This document shows positions 22,331 through 30,084 of a stretch of 30,495 nt of DNA, one piece after another. The number at the start of each line of letters is the position of its first letter. Within the stretch, counting starts at the first letter, position 1. The notes beneath the pieces were generated by a model. The model was given only the letters and a program-made list of their open reading frames with translations. It did not search any database and was not told the origin of the DNA. The DNA comes from DASZMJ01 sp035551935 (GTDB lineage: Bacteria > Planctomycetota > Planctomycetia > Isosphaerales > Isosphaeraceae): positions 1-30,495 of the forward strand of contig DASZMJ010000359.1 of NCBI GenBank assembly GCA_035551935.1, read 5' to 3'. A program made the translations under genes and the position numbers.

Positions 22331-22936
22331 ATGGGACCGCGACCGACCTTGGACCGCGACCTCATCCTCGCCAGCACGTCCCCCTACCGCCGCGCCCTGT
22401 TGGAGCGGCTCGGCGTGCCGTTCCGCGGCGTCGCGCCGAGGGTCGACGAGGAGGCCCTCAAGGCTCAAGGGACCGACGAGACGCCCGAGGCCTTGGCCGC
22501 GCGGCTCGCCCTGGCCAAGGCGGACAGCGTCCGCGACGCCTTCCCCGAGGCCACCGTCGTCGGCTCCGACCAGCTCGTCGCCCTCGACGGCGACGTCCTC
22601 GGCAAGCCCGGCACCGCCGACCGGGCGGTCGATCAATTGCGACGGCTGTCGGGCCGGTCGCATCGGCTGATCACCGCGATGGCCGTCCTCGACCGCGGCC
22701 GGCTCGTCACTCATACGGACGTCACAACCCTCCACATGCGACCCTTGACGCGCGCCGAGCTGGCCCGCGTCGTCGCCGCCGACAACCCCCTCGACTGCGC
22801 CGGCGGCTACAAGCTCGAGGCCCGGGGGATCACCCTGTTCGAGCGGATCGACTCGGCCGACCACACCGCCATCGTCGGCCTCCCCCTGATCGCCTTGACG
22901 ACGATCCTCCGCGACCTCGGCCATGAAGTCCCTTGA
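22331..22936 (+). CDS. Maf-family nucleotide pyrophosphatase, YceF type
   Basis: The 201-residue protein matches the YceF branch of Maf enzymes along its full length. Visible are LILASTSPYRRALLERLGVPF (11-31; the phosphate-binding Ser and Arg), APRVDEEAL, VVGSDQLVALDGDVLGKPGT (catalytic Asp in GSDQ, D80), and CAGGYKLEARGITLFERIDSADHTAIVGLPLIAL. YceF in E. coli hydrolyses 7-methyl-GTP to the monophosphate, preventing misincorporation of modified nucleotides. The ASTSPYR form and the C-terminal GLPLIAL block favour that clade over dTTP/UTP-specific YhdE. The start at 22331 is chosen because family homology begins a few residues later; an earlier in-frame ATG at 22262 would add 23 unrelated residues. 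Confidence 0.93.
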   Translation: MGPRPTLDRDLILASTSPYRRALLERLGVPFRGVAPRVDEEALKAQGTDETPEALAARLALAKADSVRDAFPEATVVGSDQLVALDGDVLGKPGTADRAVDQLRRLSGRSHRLITAMAVLDRGRLVTHTDVTTLHMRPLTRAELARVVAADNPLDCAGGYKLEARGITLFERIDSADHTAIVGLPLIALTTILRDLGHEVP

Positions 22937-22961
22937 GCGGGGGGCGTGGGCGAGTTAGAGT
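22933..22961 (+). promoter_or_regulatory. sigma-70-like promoter of the protease-propeller gene
   Basis: TTGAGC (22933-22938, overlapping the maf stop) and TAGAGT (22956-22961) are 17 bases apart. The leader would be about 58 bases. Confidence 0.45.
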
Positions 22962-23025
22962 AGCACGCCCGCATCCTTGATCGTCTCGATCCGTCGCACG
23001 ACCCCGCACCGTTGAGGAGCCACCG

Positions 23026-25350
23026 ATGCGACCCGCCCGACTCGTGCCCCTCACCCTGGCCCTCCTGGCGACGACGGCCCGCGGCCAGGAGGCGATCCCG
23101 CTCAAGACGGTGGCCGAGATCAAGGGGGCGACGGTCTACATCAAGACGAGCGTCGGGCCGGTCGAGGCCAGCGGCAGCGGGTTCGTGATGCGGGTCGAGG
23201 GCGGGGCCGCGTTCGTGGTGACGAACCACCACGTCGTCACGCCGCCGGAGCGGCTGACGCGCGGCCGCGCGGCGGTGATCACCGCGGTCTTCGGCAGCGG
23301 CACGAAGGCCGAGCGGTCCGCCCGCGCCGAGGTCCTGGCCTCCGACCCGGATCGTGACCTGGCGCTCTTGAAGGTCGAGGGGGTCAAGGACCTGCCCCGG
23401 CCGATCGACTTCGGGGCCGAGCCCGAGCTGACCGAGACGATGCCGGTCTTCACGTTCGGCTTCCCGTTCGGCGCGGCGCTGGCGACGAGCAAGGGGAGCC
23501 CGGCGATCACCGTCGGCCGGGGGTCGGTCTCGAGCCTGCGGACCGACGACCGCGGCAAGGTGGTCGTCATCCAGATCGACGGGGCGCTGAACCCCGGCAA
23601 CAGCGGCGGGCCGGTCGTCGACGCCAAGGGGCGACTGATCGGCATCGCGGTGGCCACGATCAAGGGGGCCCAGCAGATCGGCTTCGTCATCCCCCGCGGC
23701 GAGCTCGTCGGCCTGCTCGACGGCCGCGTCGGCGGGGCGACGACCAGCCTCCGCAAGCTCGCCGGGACGGCCCTGGAGTTCGACATCGAGGCCCGCCTGA
23801 TCGATCCGGTCGGCCAGATCAAGCTGGTGTCGGCCCTCTACCTGCCCGGCGACAAGACCCGGTCGCACAAGGCGGCCGCCGACGGCGCCTGGCCGCCGCT
23901 GGCGGGGGCCAAGGAGGTCGCCCTGAAGGTCGCCGACCAGAAGGCGACGGGGACCGTCGCGCTGACCCTCGCCCATTCGACCGATCGCCTGGTGACGTTC
24001 CAGCTCGCGTACGTCAACGGCCGGGGGAAGCGGATCTACGTCCAGCCGGGCCTCTTCAACGCGGCCGGCGGCAACGGCGAGCGGTCGTCGCCCTCGCCGA
24101 AGCGGGCCGCGCCGGCCGAGGTCGCCGCCGGCCGGCCCCCGCGCCGGGGGCGGGCGCCGAGGCCGACCGAGGTGGGCGTCGAGGTCGCACCGGGGGACCC
24201 GTGCCGTCGGATCGAGCAGTTCCTCTCGGCCGCCGTCGACCCGAAGTCGAAGGTGGCCCTGACGGCCGGCCTCGACGGCTTCCTGCGGCACTACTCCTAC
24301 CCCGACTTCGAGCTCCAGGGGTCGTACAAGCTCGACGGCCAGGGCTACCACGCCGCCCTCGACGCCCCGAAGGGCCTGCTCTACCTCGTCGTCGCCGAGC
24401 CCAACGCCCTCGACTATCACCACCCGAGCCACCACCCGACCGGCCGCGCCAACCTGCACGCCTACGACGTCGCCGCGATCCTCGCCGGCAAGGGGGAGCC
24501 CGGCACCGCCCTCGAGCCGGCCGCGGTCGTCCCGCTGGGGGGGAGCGTCTGGCGGTTCGCCACGACGCCCGACGGCCGCTACCTCTTCGCCCTGATCCGC
24601 TCCCCGAAGGCGAACATCGCCAACGACCGCGCCTCCCGCGGCGGCGAGAAGCTCATCCGGATCGACGCCGCGCGGCGCAAGGCCGACATGGAGCTCGACC
24701 TCGTCGAGGGCTCCGACGCCCTCTGCCTGGCGCCCGACGGCAAGACCCTGTACGTGACCGCCTCGCCCAAGGGGCACAGCGCCTACAACACGGGCCCGCT
24801 CGAGGGTCACATCCAGGTCATCAACCCCGAGACCGTCGAGGTCTCCCGGACGATCATCGTCCCGGCCGACCCCTGCGACGTCCAGGCCGGCGACCGCGGC
24901 ATCCTCTTCCTCAGCGGCGGCAGCAACCAGCACACCGTGCTGTCGGTCGTCGACACCCGCAAGTCGCGGTCGATCATCGCCAGGTGGCCGGGGACCTACA
25001 ACGGCGGTTCCATCCAGATCACCGCCGACCGCTCCCGCCTCTACTTCGCCACCCAGGGCCTCTCGCCGGCGAGCGTCGCCTCCTGGCGCATCCCGAAGGA
25101 CTTCTCCGGCCCGGCGCCGAAGCTCGAGCACGTCGAGACCGGCTCCGCCCGGATCGGTGGCGACTTCTTCCTGACCCCCGACGGCCGGTTCCTCCTCCAC
25201 CGCTGGGGCGCCGTCGTCAGCCTCGACCCCGACGCCACCCGCAAGGCCCCCTCCGGCAAGCCCCGGCCCGCGGGCGACCCCGGCCCCTCGGGCCCCGGCC
25301 GCGCCAAGGGATCGACCTCCAAGCCCGGCAGGCCCCGGCGGCTCGACTGA
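23026..25350 (+). CDS. secreted trypsin-like serine protease fused to a C-terminal beta-propeller
   Basis: A signal peptide (1-20, ending TARGQ) is followed by an S1C/Deg-type trypsin domain (about 25-235). The full catalytic triad is visible: H69 in VVTNHHVV, D111 in DRDLALLKV and S193 in NPGNSGGPVVD. No PDZ domain follows. Instead there is a strand-rich segment (about 250-350), a basic Pro/Arg linker (350-390) and a YVTN/lactonase-like propeller (about 395-745, with TTPDGRYLFALI, LAPDGKTLYVTA and ADRSRLYFATQGLSP). The end is Pro/Gly/Lys-rich. It is probably a periplasmic or surface protease whose propeller provides substrate or partner binding. Shine-Dalgarno GAGGAG lies 6 bases before the ATG. 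It converges with the toxin-antitoxin pair with only 4 bases between stops. Confidence 0.9.
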   Translation: MRPARLVPLTLALLATTARGQEAIPLKTVAEIKGATVYIKTSVGPVEASGSGFVMRVEGGAAFVVTNHHVVTPPERLTRGRAAVITAVFGSGTKAERSARAEVLASDPDRDLALLKVEGVKDLPRPIDFGAEPELTETMPVFTFGFPFGAALATSKGSPAITVGRGSVSSLRTDDRGKVVVIQIDGALNPGNSGGPVVDAKGRLIGIAVATIKGAQQIGFVIPRGELVGLLDGRVGGATTSLRKLAGTALEFDIEARLIDPVGQIKLVSALYLPGDKTRSHKAAADGAWPPLAGAKEVALKVADQKATGTVALTLAHSTDRLVTFQLAYVNGRGKRIYVQPGLFNAAGGNGERSSPSPKRAAPAEVAAGRPPRRGRAPRPTEVGVEVAPGDPCRRIEQFLSAAVDPKSKVALTAGLDGFLRHYSYPDFELQGSYKLDGQGYHAALDAPKGLLYLVVAEPNALDYHHPSHHPTGRANLHAYDVAAILAGKGEPGTALEPAAVVPLGGSVWRFATTPDGRYLFALIRSPKANIANDRASRGGEKLIRIDAARRKADMELDLVEGSDALCLAPDGKTLYVTASPKGHSAYNTGPLEGHIQVINPETVEVSRTIIVPADPCDVQAGDRGILFLSGGSNQHTVLSVVDTRKSRSIIARWPGTYNGGSIQITADRSRLYFATQGLSPASVASWRIPKDFSGPAPKLEHVETGSARIGGDFFLTPDGRFLLHRWGAVVSLDPDATRKAPSGKPRPAGDPGPSGPGRAKGSTSKPGRPRRLD

Positions 25351-25354
25351 CGGC

Positions 25355-25618
25355 TCAAGGCGCCTCGACCTCGACCCGCGCGACCCGGTAGCCGGCCCGC
25401 TCGACGTCCTTGACGGCCGACCCGATCGCGTCGCCGAGCGACTCGGCCTCGCGGTCGAAGCCGACGGTCACGATGCCCTCGCGGCTCGCCGGGGTCGCGT
25501 CGTCGCAGCCGGCCTCGAAGAGGGCGTCGGCGATTTCAACGGTCAACTCGGAGACCCCAGCCAGGATGAGACTGAACGAATGCGTTTTCAATGCGGCGGA
25601 CGCGGTCGTGGCCATCAT
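25355..25618 (-). CDS. putative antitoxin of a HicA-like toxin-antitoxin pair
   Basis: The protein has 87 residues: THSFSLILAGVSELTVEIADALFEAGCDDATPASREGIVTVGFDREAESLGDAIGSAVKDVERAGYRVARVEVE. I recall this ALFEAGCDDAT/FDRE pattern from small proteins often encoded beside toxin-like genes. Some carry a C-terminal helix-turn-helix, which is absent here. The start codon overlaps the stop of the upstream small gene as ATGA, so the two are translationally coupled; a second ATG follows immediately (25615). GGGAGG precedes by 4-7 bases. The order, toxin first and antitoxin second, matches hicAB. The function is inferred from size, pairing and family memory, not from a motif that proves activity. Confidence 0.7.
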   Translation of the reverse strand: MMATTASAALKTHSFSLILAGVSELTVEIADALFEAGCDDATPASREGIVTVGFDREAESLGDAIGSAVKDVERAGYRVARVEVEAP

Positions 25619-25851
25619 GGTCCCTCCCTTTGGTGGGGGCAGGAATCGATTTCCTTCCGGAGCCGCCGAGCATGGTTCTCCGGGCTCCGGGGTGTCGAGT
25701 ATACCGGCACCCGGCATCCGGTCCGGGCCTGCTCATGGCAGTACAGGAACCCCCAGGCATGCGACCCGCCAACCAGGACACGCCAGCCGAGACTCTCGGC
25801 ATATTGGATCGACGCTTCGATCTCCTTGTTCGGATGTCGCGGCCGGGCCAT
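25615..25851 (-). CDS. putative HicA-like toxin
   Basis: The 78-residue basic protein reads ARPRHPNKEIEASIQYAES, LGWRVLVGGSHAWGFLYC and VYSTPRSPENHARRLRKEID. The N-terminal helix, the strand with GGSHAWG (a candidate catalytic His, as in the GSHH-type motif of HicA mRNA interferases) and the C-terminal basic helix suit a dsRBD-like HicA fold. The best start is 25851, with AAGGGG 6 bases upstream. An upstream in-frame ATG at 25890 overlaps the predicted -10 box and so should not be translated. It is followed by the putative antitoxin with ATGA overlap. The pair has its own promoter and is wedged between the MMPL gene and the convergent protease gene. Confidence 0.7.
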   Translation of the reverse strand: MARPRHPNKEIEASIQYAESLGWRVLVGGSHAWGFLYCHEQARTGCRVPVYSTPRSPENHARRLRKEIDSCPHQREGP

Positions 25852-25885
25852 CGCGATCCCCTTGGGCTTCTCATCGATCTGCTGA

Positions 25886-25914
25886 ATCATCCGTGCGAGG
25901 ATTGCTCTCGTCAA
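25886..25914 (-). promoter_or_regulatory. promoter of the toxin-antitoxin-like pair
   Basis: TTGACG (25909-25914, minus strand) and GATGAT (25886-25891) are 17 bases apart, immediately downstream of the MMPL stop. The leader would be about 28 bases, which supports the toxin start at 25851. Confidence 0.5.
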
Positions 25915-25937
25915 GCGGCCCCACGATCCACATGGAC

Positions 25938-28289
25938 CTACACCTCCGCCTCCACCCCGGCCGGCTTGCCGGCGCGGAGGCGCTCGCCGAGGCTGAGGCA
26001 GGCGGGGAGCAAGATGACGTTGCCGAGCGAGCTGCCGAGGGTGGCGATGCCGACCATGGCGCCGAAGTTCGAGAAGGGGACGAACTCGCTGAAGCGGAGG
26101 ACGAGGAAGCCGACGGCGACGGCGAGGCTCGACAGGAGGACGCCCGGGCCGGTCACGGCGTAGCTGGCGGCGAGGCTGGTCACGAACGAGGCCGTCTCGC
26201 GGTGGCGGCGGAACTGGAGCAGGCAGTGGAAGGTGTCGTCGACCGAGAGGCCGAGGGCGACGCTCGCCACCAGGGCGGTCGCCACGTCGAGCTTGATGCC
26301 GATCCAGCCCATCAGGCCGAGCGCCAGGGCGACCGAGAGCAACGTGGGCAGGATCGCGAGCACGGCCAGCTTCGGGCCGCGGAAGGCGATGGTGAGCATC
26401 AACAAGATGCTGCCGGCGGACCAGAGGAAGGTGTTCCACGAGGTCGCGATCACGCCGCGAGTCGTCTGGGTCAGGAGGTTCGACAGGCCGGTCAGGAACG
26501 CCTTCGAGCCGAAGACAGACTTTGCCTCGGTCTCGGCGACGCGGAAGGTGGCGAGCTTGTCGGTCGCCGGCTGCGACTCGACGACCCGGACGAGCGTCCG
26601 GGCCTTGCCGGCCTCGACGTTCCAGAAGCTGCGGAGCACGTCGCGCTGGGGGGAGGCGAGGACCAGGTCGAGCTTCGTCGCGACCGACTCGGCGTCGAGC
26701 CGGTCGTCGGGGTCGAGGACCGTCGCCAGGGAGATCGCCCGCGACACCGCCGGCGAGCCGTCGGGCCGCTTCAAGGCGGCGACGCGGCGGTCGAGGTCGC
26801 GGCAGCGGTCGAGCGCGGCCTTGTCGACCGTCTCCATCGGCAGCACCAAGGTCACCAGGCCGATGCCGCCGAGGCGGTCCTCGACGGCGTGGTAGTCGCG
26901 GACGACGCGGGAATCGGGCTTGAAGGCGTTGATGTAATTGGATTCGTAATGCAGTCGCCCGATCCCGGCGGTCAGGGGCAGGACGACGAGCATCGTGCCG
27001 AGCACGATCGGCCCCGGGTGGCGGATGACGCGGGCGGTCAGGCGGTTCATCGCGGCGGCGACCTTCGAGGTCGAGCCGAACCGGACGGGGACCTCCAGCC
27101 GGAACGGCGGCAGCATCGCCAGCGGCGAGATCGCCAGGGTCAGCACCGCCGCCGCCGCCGAGCAGAGGCCGAGGATCACGCCGAACTGCCGGATCGGCAT
27201 CACCGAGCTCGTCAGCAACGCCCCGTAGCCGATCGCGCCGGTCAAGGCACACCAGAGGACCGGGGCCAGGACCGCGTCGAGGGTGTGCTCCGCGGCCGCG
27301 CGGCGGTCGGGCTTGCGGCGGCGTTCGTCGCGGAAGTGGAGGGCCAGGTGGCTCGCCGCGGGCATCGTCAGGACGATGATCTGCGCCACGAGCGGCCCGC
27401 CCGAGAGGGACAATTTGAAGTTCATGTGAGCCAGGACCGTCTCGGCCGCGAGCCAGACGACCCAGCCGGCGAGGATCGGCACGAGGGCCCACCAGAGGCT
27501 CTGCGTGGCCGAGAGGGTGACGAGGCCGATCAACGCCATCCCCACCAGGGCCAGCCGCAGGCCGTCGCGCTCGATGCTCTCGAAGCCGTCGGCCAGCAGG
27601 ACCGGCGGGCCGACCACCGCCGGCCGCGCCAGGCCGTTCGCCTTCGCGAACGCGTCGGCCTTCGCTCGGAGCGCGGCGACGGTCGCCTTGACGTCGTGCT
27701 TCTCCGGCGCCTTCAGCCGCGCCACCAGGGCCGTGCTCTTCCCGTTCGCATCCACGAGCGTCCCCTGGAGGAGCGGGTGCTCGGTGATGCGCCTCCGGAG
27801 GGCCTCAAGACTGGCCCCGTCTTCCCGACGGATCGCCTTGCCGATCGTCGGCATGGAGTCGTTCAGGCGGCCACTTTTCAGGGCGGATTTGAGCGCACCG
27901 AGGGCCCGGTTGCGGAGGAAGCCGGGCATCGTCCGCAGGGCCCGCAGGCGGTCGTCGAGCTCCCAGAAGACGGGCGCCGAGGCGAGGGTCTGGACGTCGA
28001 CCACCCCGTCGATCCGGTCCGGGCCGATCGCCGTTGCGAGGGCGTCGATCCGGTCCATGCCGGCCGAGGTGAGCACGTCGGGGTCGTCGTAGCTGAGGAA
28101 GACGAGCTGGTCGTTGCCGAAGAGGCTCGCCGCCTCCTTGTACGAGATGACGGCCGGGTCGTCGTCGGCGAAGAACGACTCGATCGACTGCTCATACTTG
28201 ACCTTCGCGCCGAAGGCCAGCAGCCACGCCAGGGCCAGCGCCACCACGGCCATCGCGGCGTAACGCGCCCGGATCAGGAGTCGGCTCAC
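25938..28289 (-). CDS. MMPL/RND-family exporter
   Basis: The 783-residue integral membrane protein has the two-half RND layout: one N-terminal helix (about 8-27), a large extracytoplasmic loop (to about 235), a helix bundle (about 240-400), a further helix near 425-445, a second loop (to about 605) and a second bundle (about 610-765). The second bundle carries ALGLSVDDTFHCLLQFRRHRE, matching the GLxVDD proton-relay segment of MMPL/sterol-sensing-type transporters. Such proteins move lipids, hopanoids or other hydrophobic compounds by proton motive force. No membrane-fusion or outer-membrane partner is adjacent. It is on the same strand as the Nramp gene upstream, with repeat copy E between. 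Confidence 0.9.
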   Translation of the reverse strand: MSRLLIRARYAAMAVVALALAWLLAFGAKVKYEQSIESFFADDDPAVISYKEAASLFGNDQLVFLSYDDPDVLTSAGMDRIDALATAIGPDRIDGVVDVQTLASAPVFWELDDRLRALRTMPGFLRNRALGALKSALKSGRLNDSMPTIGKAIRREDGASLEALRRRITEHPLLQGTLVDANGKSTALVARLKAPEKHDVKATVAALRAKADAFAKANGLARPAVVGPPVLLADGFESIERDGLRLALVGMALIGLVTLSATQSLWWALVPILAGWVVWLAAETVLAHMNFKLSLSGGPLVAQIIVLTMPAASHLALHFRDERRRKPDRRAAAEHTLDAVLAPVLWCALTGAIGYGALLTSSVMPIRQFGVILGLCSAAAAVLTLAISPLAMLPPFRLEVPVRFGSTSKVAAAMNRLTARVIRHPGPIVLGTMLVVLPLTAGIGRLHYESNYINAFKPDSRVVRDYHAVEDRLGGIGLVTLVLPMETVDKAALDRCRDLDRRVAALKRPDGSPAVSRAISLATVLDPDDRLDAESVATKLDLVLASPQRDVLRSFWNVEAGKARTLVRVVESQPATDKLATFRVAETEAKSVFGSKAFLTGLSNLLTQTTRGVIATSWNTFLWSAGSILLMLTIAFRGPKLAVLAILPTLLSVALALGLMGWIGIKLDVATALVASVALGLSVDDTFHCLLQFRRHRETASFVTSLAASYAVTGPGVLLSSLAVAVGFLVLRFSEFVPFSNFGAMVGIATLGSSLGNVILLPACLSLGERLRAGKPAGVEAEV

Positions 28290-28394
28290 GGCGGTCGTCG
28301 TCCTCGTCGGGGTCTCTGGGCGGTCGGGTCATGGCCCCTTCCCGTTGTAGAGACTCCGACCCGCCGCGTCGAGGCGACCTTCCCCCCTCTTCCC

Positions 28395-28479
28395 GTAGCA
28401 GGTACGCCCCGCGTGCCGTCCGCCGAGCCATCAGGTCCGTGTGCGTTCGGGCGGACGGCACGCGGGGCGTGCCTGCTAC
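28395..28479. repeat. paired palindromic repeat (BIME-like), copy E
   Basis: Left arm 28395-28424 and inverted right arm 28450-28479 flank a 25-base loop. Both arms carry a matching change (CCCCGCG against CGCGGGG, where other copies have CTCCGCG against CGCGGAG). Complementarity continues outside the arms: CCCCTCTTCCC on the left and the GGGGGGAAGAGG block on the right extend the structure to about 28380-28500. It sits between the MMPL start and the Nramp stop. Confidence 0.87.
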
Positions 28480-28506
28480 GGGGAGTGGGGGGAAGAGGCG
28501 GCCCGC

Positions 28507-29976
28507 TCAGCGCAGCCAATGGAACGGGTCGATGCGGAGCAGGTCGTGGAGGATGCTGTAGAGCGCGACGAGGCCGATCACGAGCGACGAGGCCCAGGTG
28601 AAGGCGTCGGAGAGCCACGAGGGGGCCACGCGGCGGTCGGCGTCGCGATAGCGGAGGTAGAGGGTGGCCCAGGCGATCAGCGGGAGCATCAGGCCCTGGG
28701 CATAGCCGCCGTAGGTGACGAGCTGCCCCGGCGCGCGGACGACGAGGTACAGGACCAGCGAGAGCGCCGGGTAGAGGACGCAGAAGAGCCGGGTCGTGCG
28801 CTCGCGGGCCTTCGGGCCGCGCTGGGGCCAGATCCGGGCGAGGTCGAGGAAGTCGGCCGTCAGTCGGCTGTTGGCGGCGGTGGCGACATATAAGGTCTTG
28901 AACAGGACCGCCCAGGCGCCGACGAGGAAGACCGGCGTCGTCCACGGGCCCAGGCTCGTGTACATCACCGAGAGCGCCTTGAGCATCCCCGGCCCCTCGG
29001 GCACGATCCCCCTGGGGTGCAGGGTGGCGGCGCCGAGGATGTAGAAGGCGACGGTCGCCAGGGTGTAGACGACCATGCTGAACCACACGTCCAGCTTCAT
29101 CACCGTCAGCCACCCCCGCGCCCGGCGGGCCCAGGCGTCGTCCGGGGTGCGGCGGCCGGCGGCGCGGGCGTAGCCCTTCTCGATGCACCAGTAGGGGTAG
29201 GCGAAGAGCTCCGAGGCGCCGACGCCCGTGATGCCGAAGGTCGCGAACGCCAGGGCCGCGCCGCCGGCCGGCAGGGCGAACCGCAGGCCGCGGGCCACCG
29301 AGGCCAGGCTGAAGTCGGTCCCCGGGCCGGTCCAGGGCAGGCCGACGACGCACGCGATCGTCACCGCCGTCACCCCCGCGACCAGCACCGTCGTGATCTT
29401 CTCGAGCCGCCGGTAGCCGCCCGAGATCAACAGCAGGATCGCGGCCAACGTGGTCCAGGTCGCCCAGACGTAGTCCGGGTGCGAGGCCAGGTACGGGCCC
29501 CATCGGGCGTCGACGACGCGGGGGAAGGCCATGACCGCGGCCTGGCCGACGAGCCCCTCCATCGCGGCGATCTGGGCCTGCGTGGCCAGCATCATGATCA
29601 GCCAGAGCCAGCCCATCCAGCTCGTCCCCAGCCGCGGCCCGGGCAACGTGTCGAAGGCGGCGAGGGTGGTCTTGCCGTGGGTGATCGCGTACCGGCCCAG
29701 CTCGACCTGGAGCGCCACCTTGATGACGCAGAACAGGACGATCATCCAGAGCAGGACGTACCCCTGGCTCGCCCCCAGCTTGGTCGTGGCGATCAGCTCG
29801 CCGGTGCCGACGATCGACCCGGCCAGGATCAGGCCCGGCCCGATCTGCCCGAGCGCCTTGAGCAACGACCCCGGCGGGTCCTGGATCGCCGCCTTCGGCA
29901 GCGCGTAGAGGTCCAGGTGCGCCGACGCCTCCTGGTCGGCGACGACGATCGAATCGTGGGATTCCGGGTCATTCAT
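28507..29976 (-). CDS. Nramp-superfamily transporter lacking the canonical metal-site motifs
   Basis: The 489-residue protein has about 11-12 predicted helices and recognisable Nramp/SLC11 features: IGPGLILAGSIVGTGELIATTKLGASQGY in the first helix and FATFGITGVGASELFAYPYW in the sixth. The metal-binding DPGN of the first helix is replaced by GTGE (57-60), and the MPH motif of the sixth is absent. The classical Mn/Fe site is therefore not conserved, and the substrate may be another ion or a small organic molecule. The start at 29976 is chosen because the homologous part begins soon after it; the upstream open frame runs through the divergent riboswitch. It is divergent from the riboswitch-controlled transcript. 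Confidence 0.85.
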   Translation of the reverse strand: MNDPESHDSIVVADQEASAHLDLYALPKAAIQDPPGSLLKALGQIGPGLILAGSIVGTGELIATTKLGASQGYVLLWMIVLFCVIKVALQVELGRYAITHGKTTLAAFDTLPGPRLGTSWMGWLWLIMMLATQAQIAAMEGLVGQAAVMAFPRVVDARWGPYLASHPDYVWATWTTLAAILLLISGGYRRLEKITTVLVAGVTAVTIACVVGLPWTGPGTDFSLASVARGLRFALPAGGAALAFATFGITGVGASELFAYPYWCIEKGYARAAGRRTPDDAWARRARGWLTVMKLDVWFSMVVYTLATVAFYILGAATLHPRGIVPEGPGMLKALSVMYTSLGPWTTPVFLVGAWAVLFKTLYVATAANSRLTADFLDLARIWPQRGPKARERTTRLFCVLYPALSLVLYLVVRAPGQLVTYGGYAQGLMLPLIAWATLYLRYRDADRRVAPSWLSDAFTWASSLVIGLVALYSILHDLLRIDPFHWLR

Positions 29977-30006
29977 GAGAGAATCCGCGTGTGGGGAGGG
30001 CGTCGG

Positions 30007-30038
30007 GCCGGCGCCATCGTACGGGGGGCGGCGCCGGC
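30007..30038. promoter_or_regulatory. inverted repeat over the Nramp promoter
   Basis: GCCGGCGCC (30007-30015) is perfectly inverted as GGCGCCGGC (30030-30038) with 14 bases between, spanning the -10 box of the minus-strand promoter. It could be an operator for the Nramp-like gene; in GC-rich DNA chance occurrence must be considered. Confidence 0.35.
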
Positions 30039-30044
30039 ACGCAA
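30016..30044 (-). promoter_or_regulatory. promoter candidate of the Nramp-like gene
   Basis: TTGCGT (30039-30044, minus strand) and TACGAT (30016-30021) are 17 bases apart. It is directly back-to-back with the riboswitch promoter. The match is moderate. Confidence 0.35.
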
Positions 30045-30073
30045 TTGACAAGCGGGGGCGCGCCGCGTAGGAT
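30045..30073 (+). promoter_or_regulatory. sigma-70-like promoter driving the cobalamin riboswitch
   Basis: A perfect TTGACA (30045-30050) and TAGGAT (30068-30073) are separated by 17 bases. Transcription would begin near 30080, a few bases before the first riboswitch stem. Confidence 0.7.
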
Positions 30074-30084
30074 CGCCGGCTCAA

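Noticed and set aside
13986..28479. The repeats as a CRISPR array
   Set aside because: Copies are far apart, form inverted pairs around loops, and have no regular spacers or cas genes.
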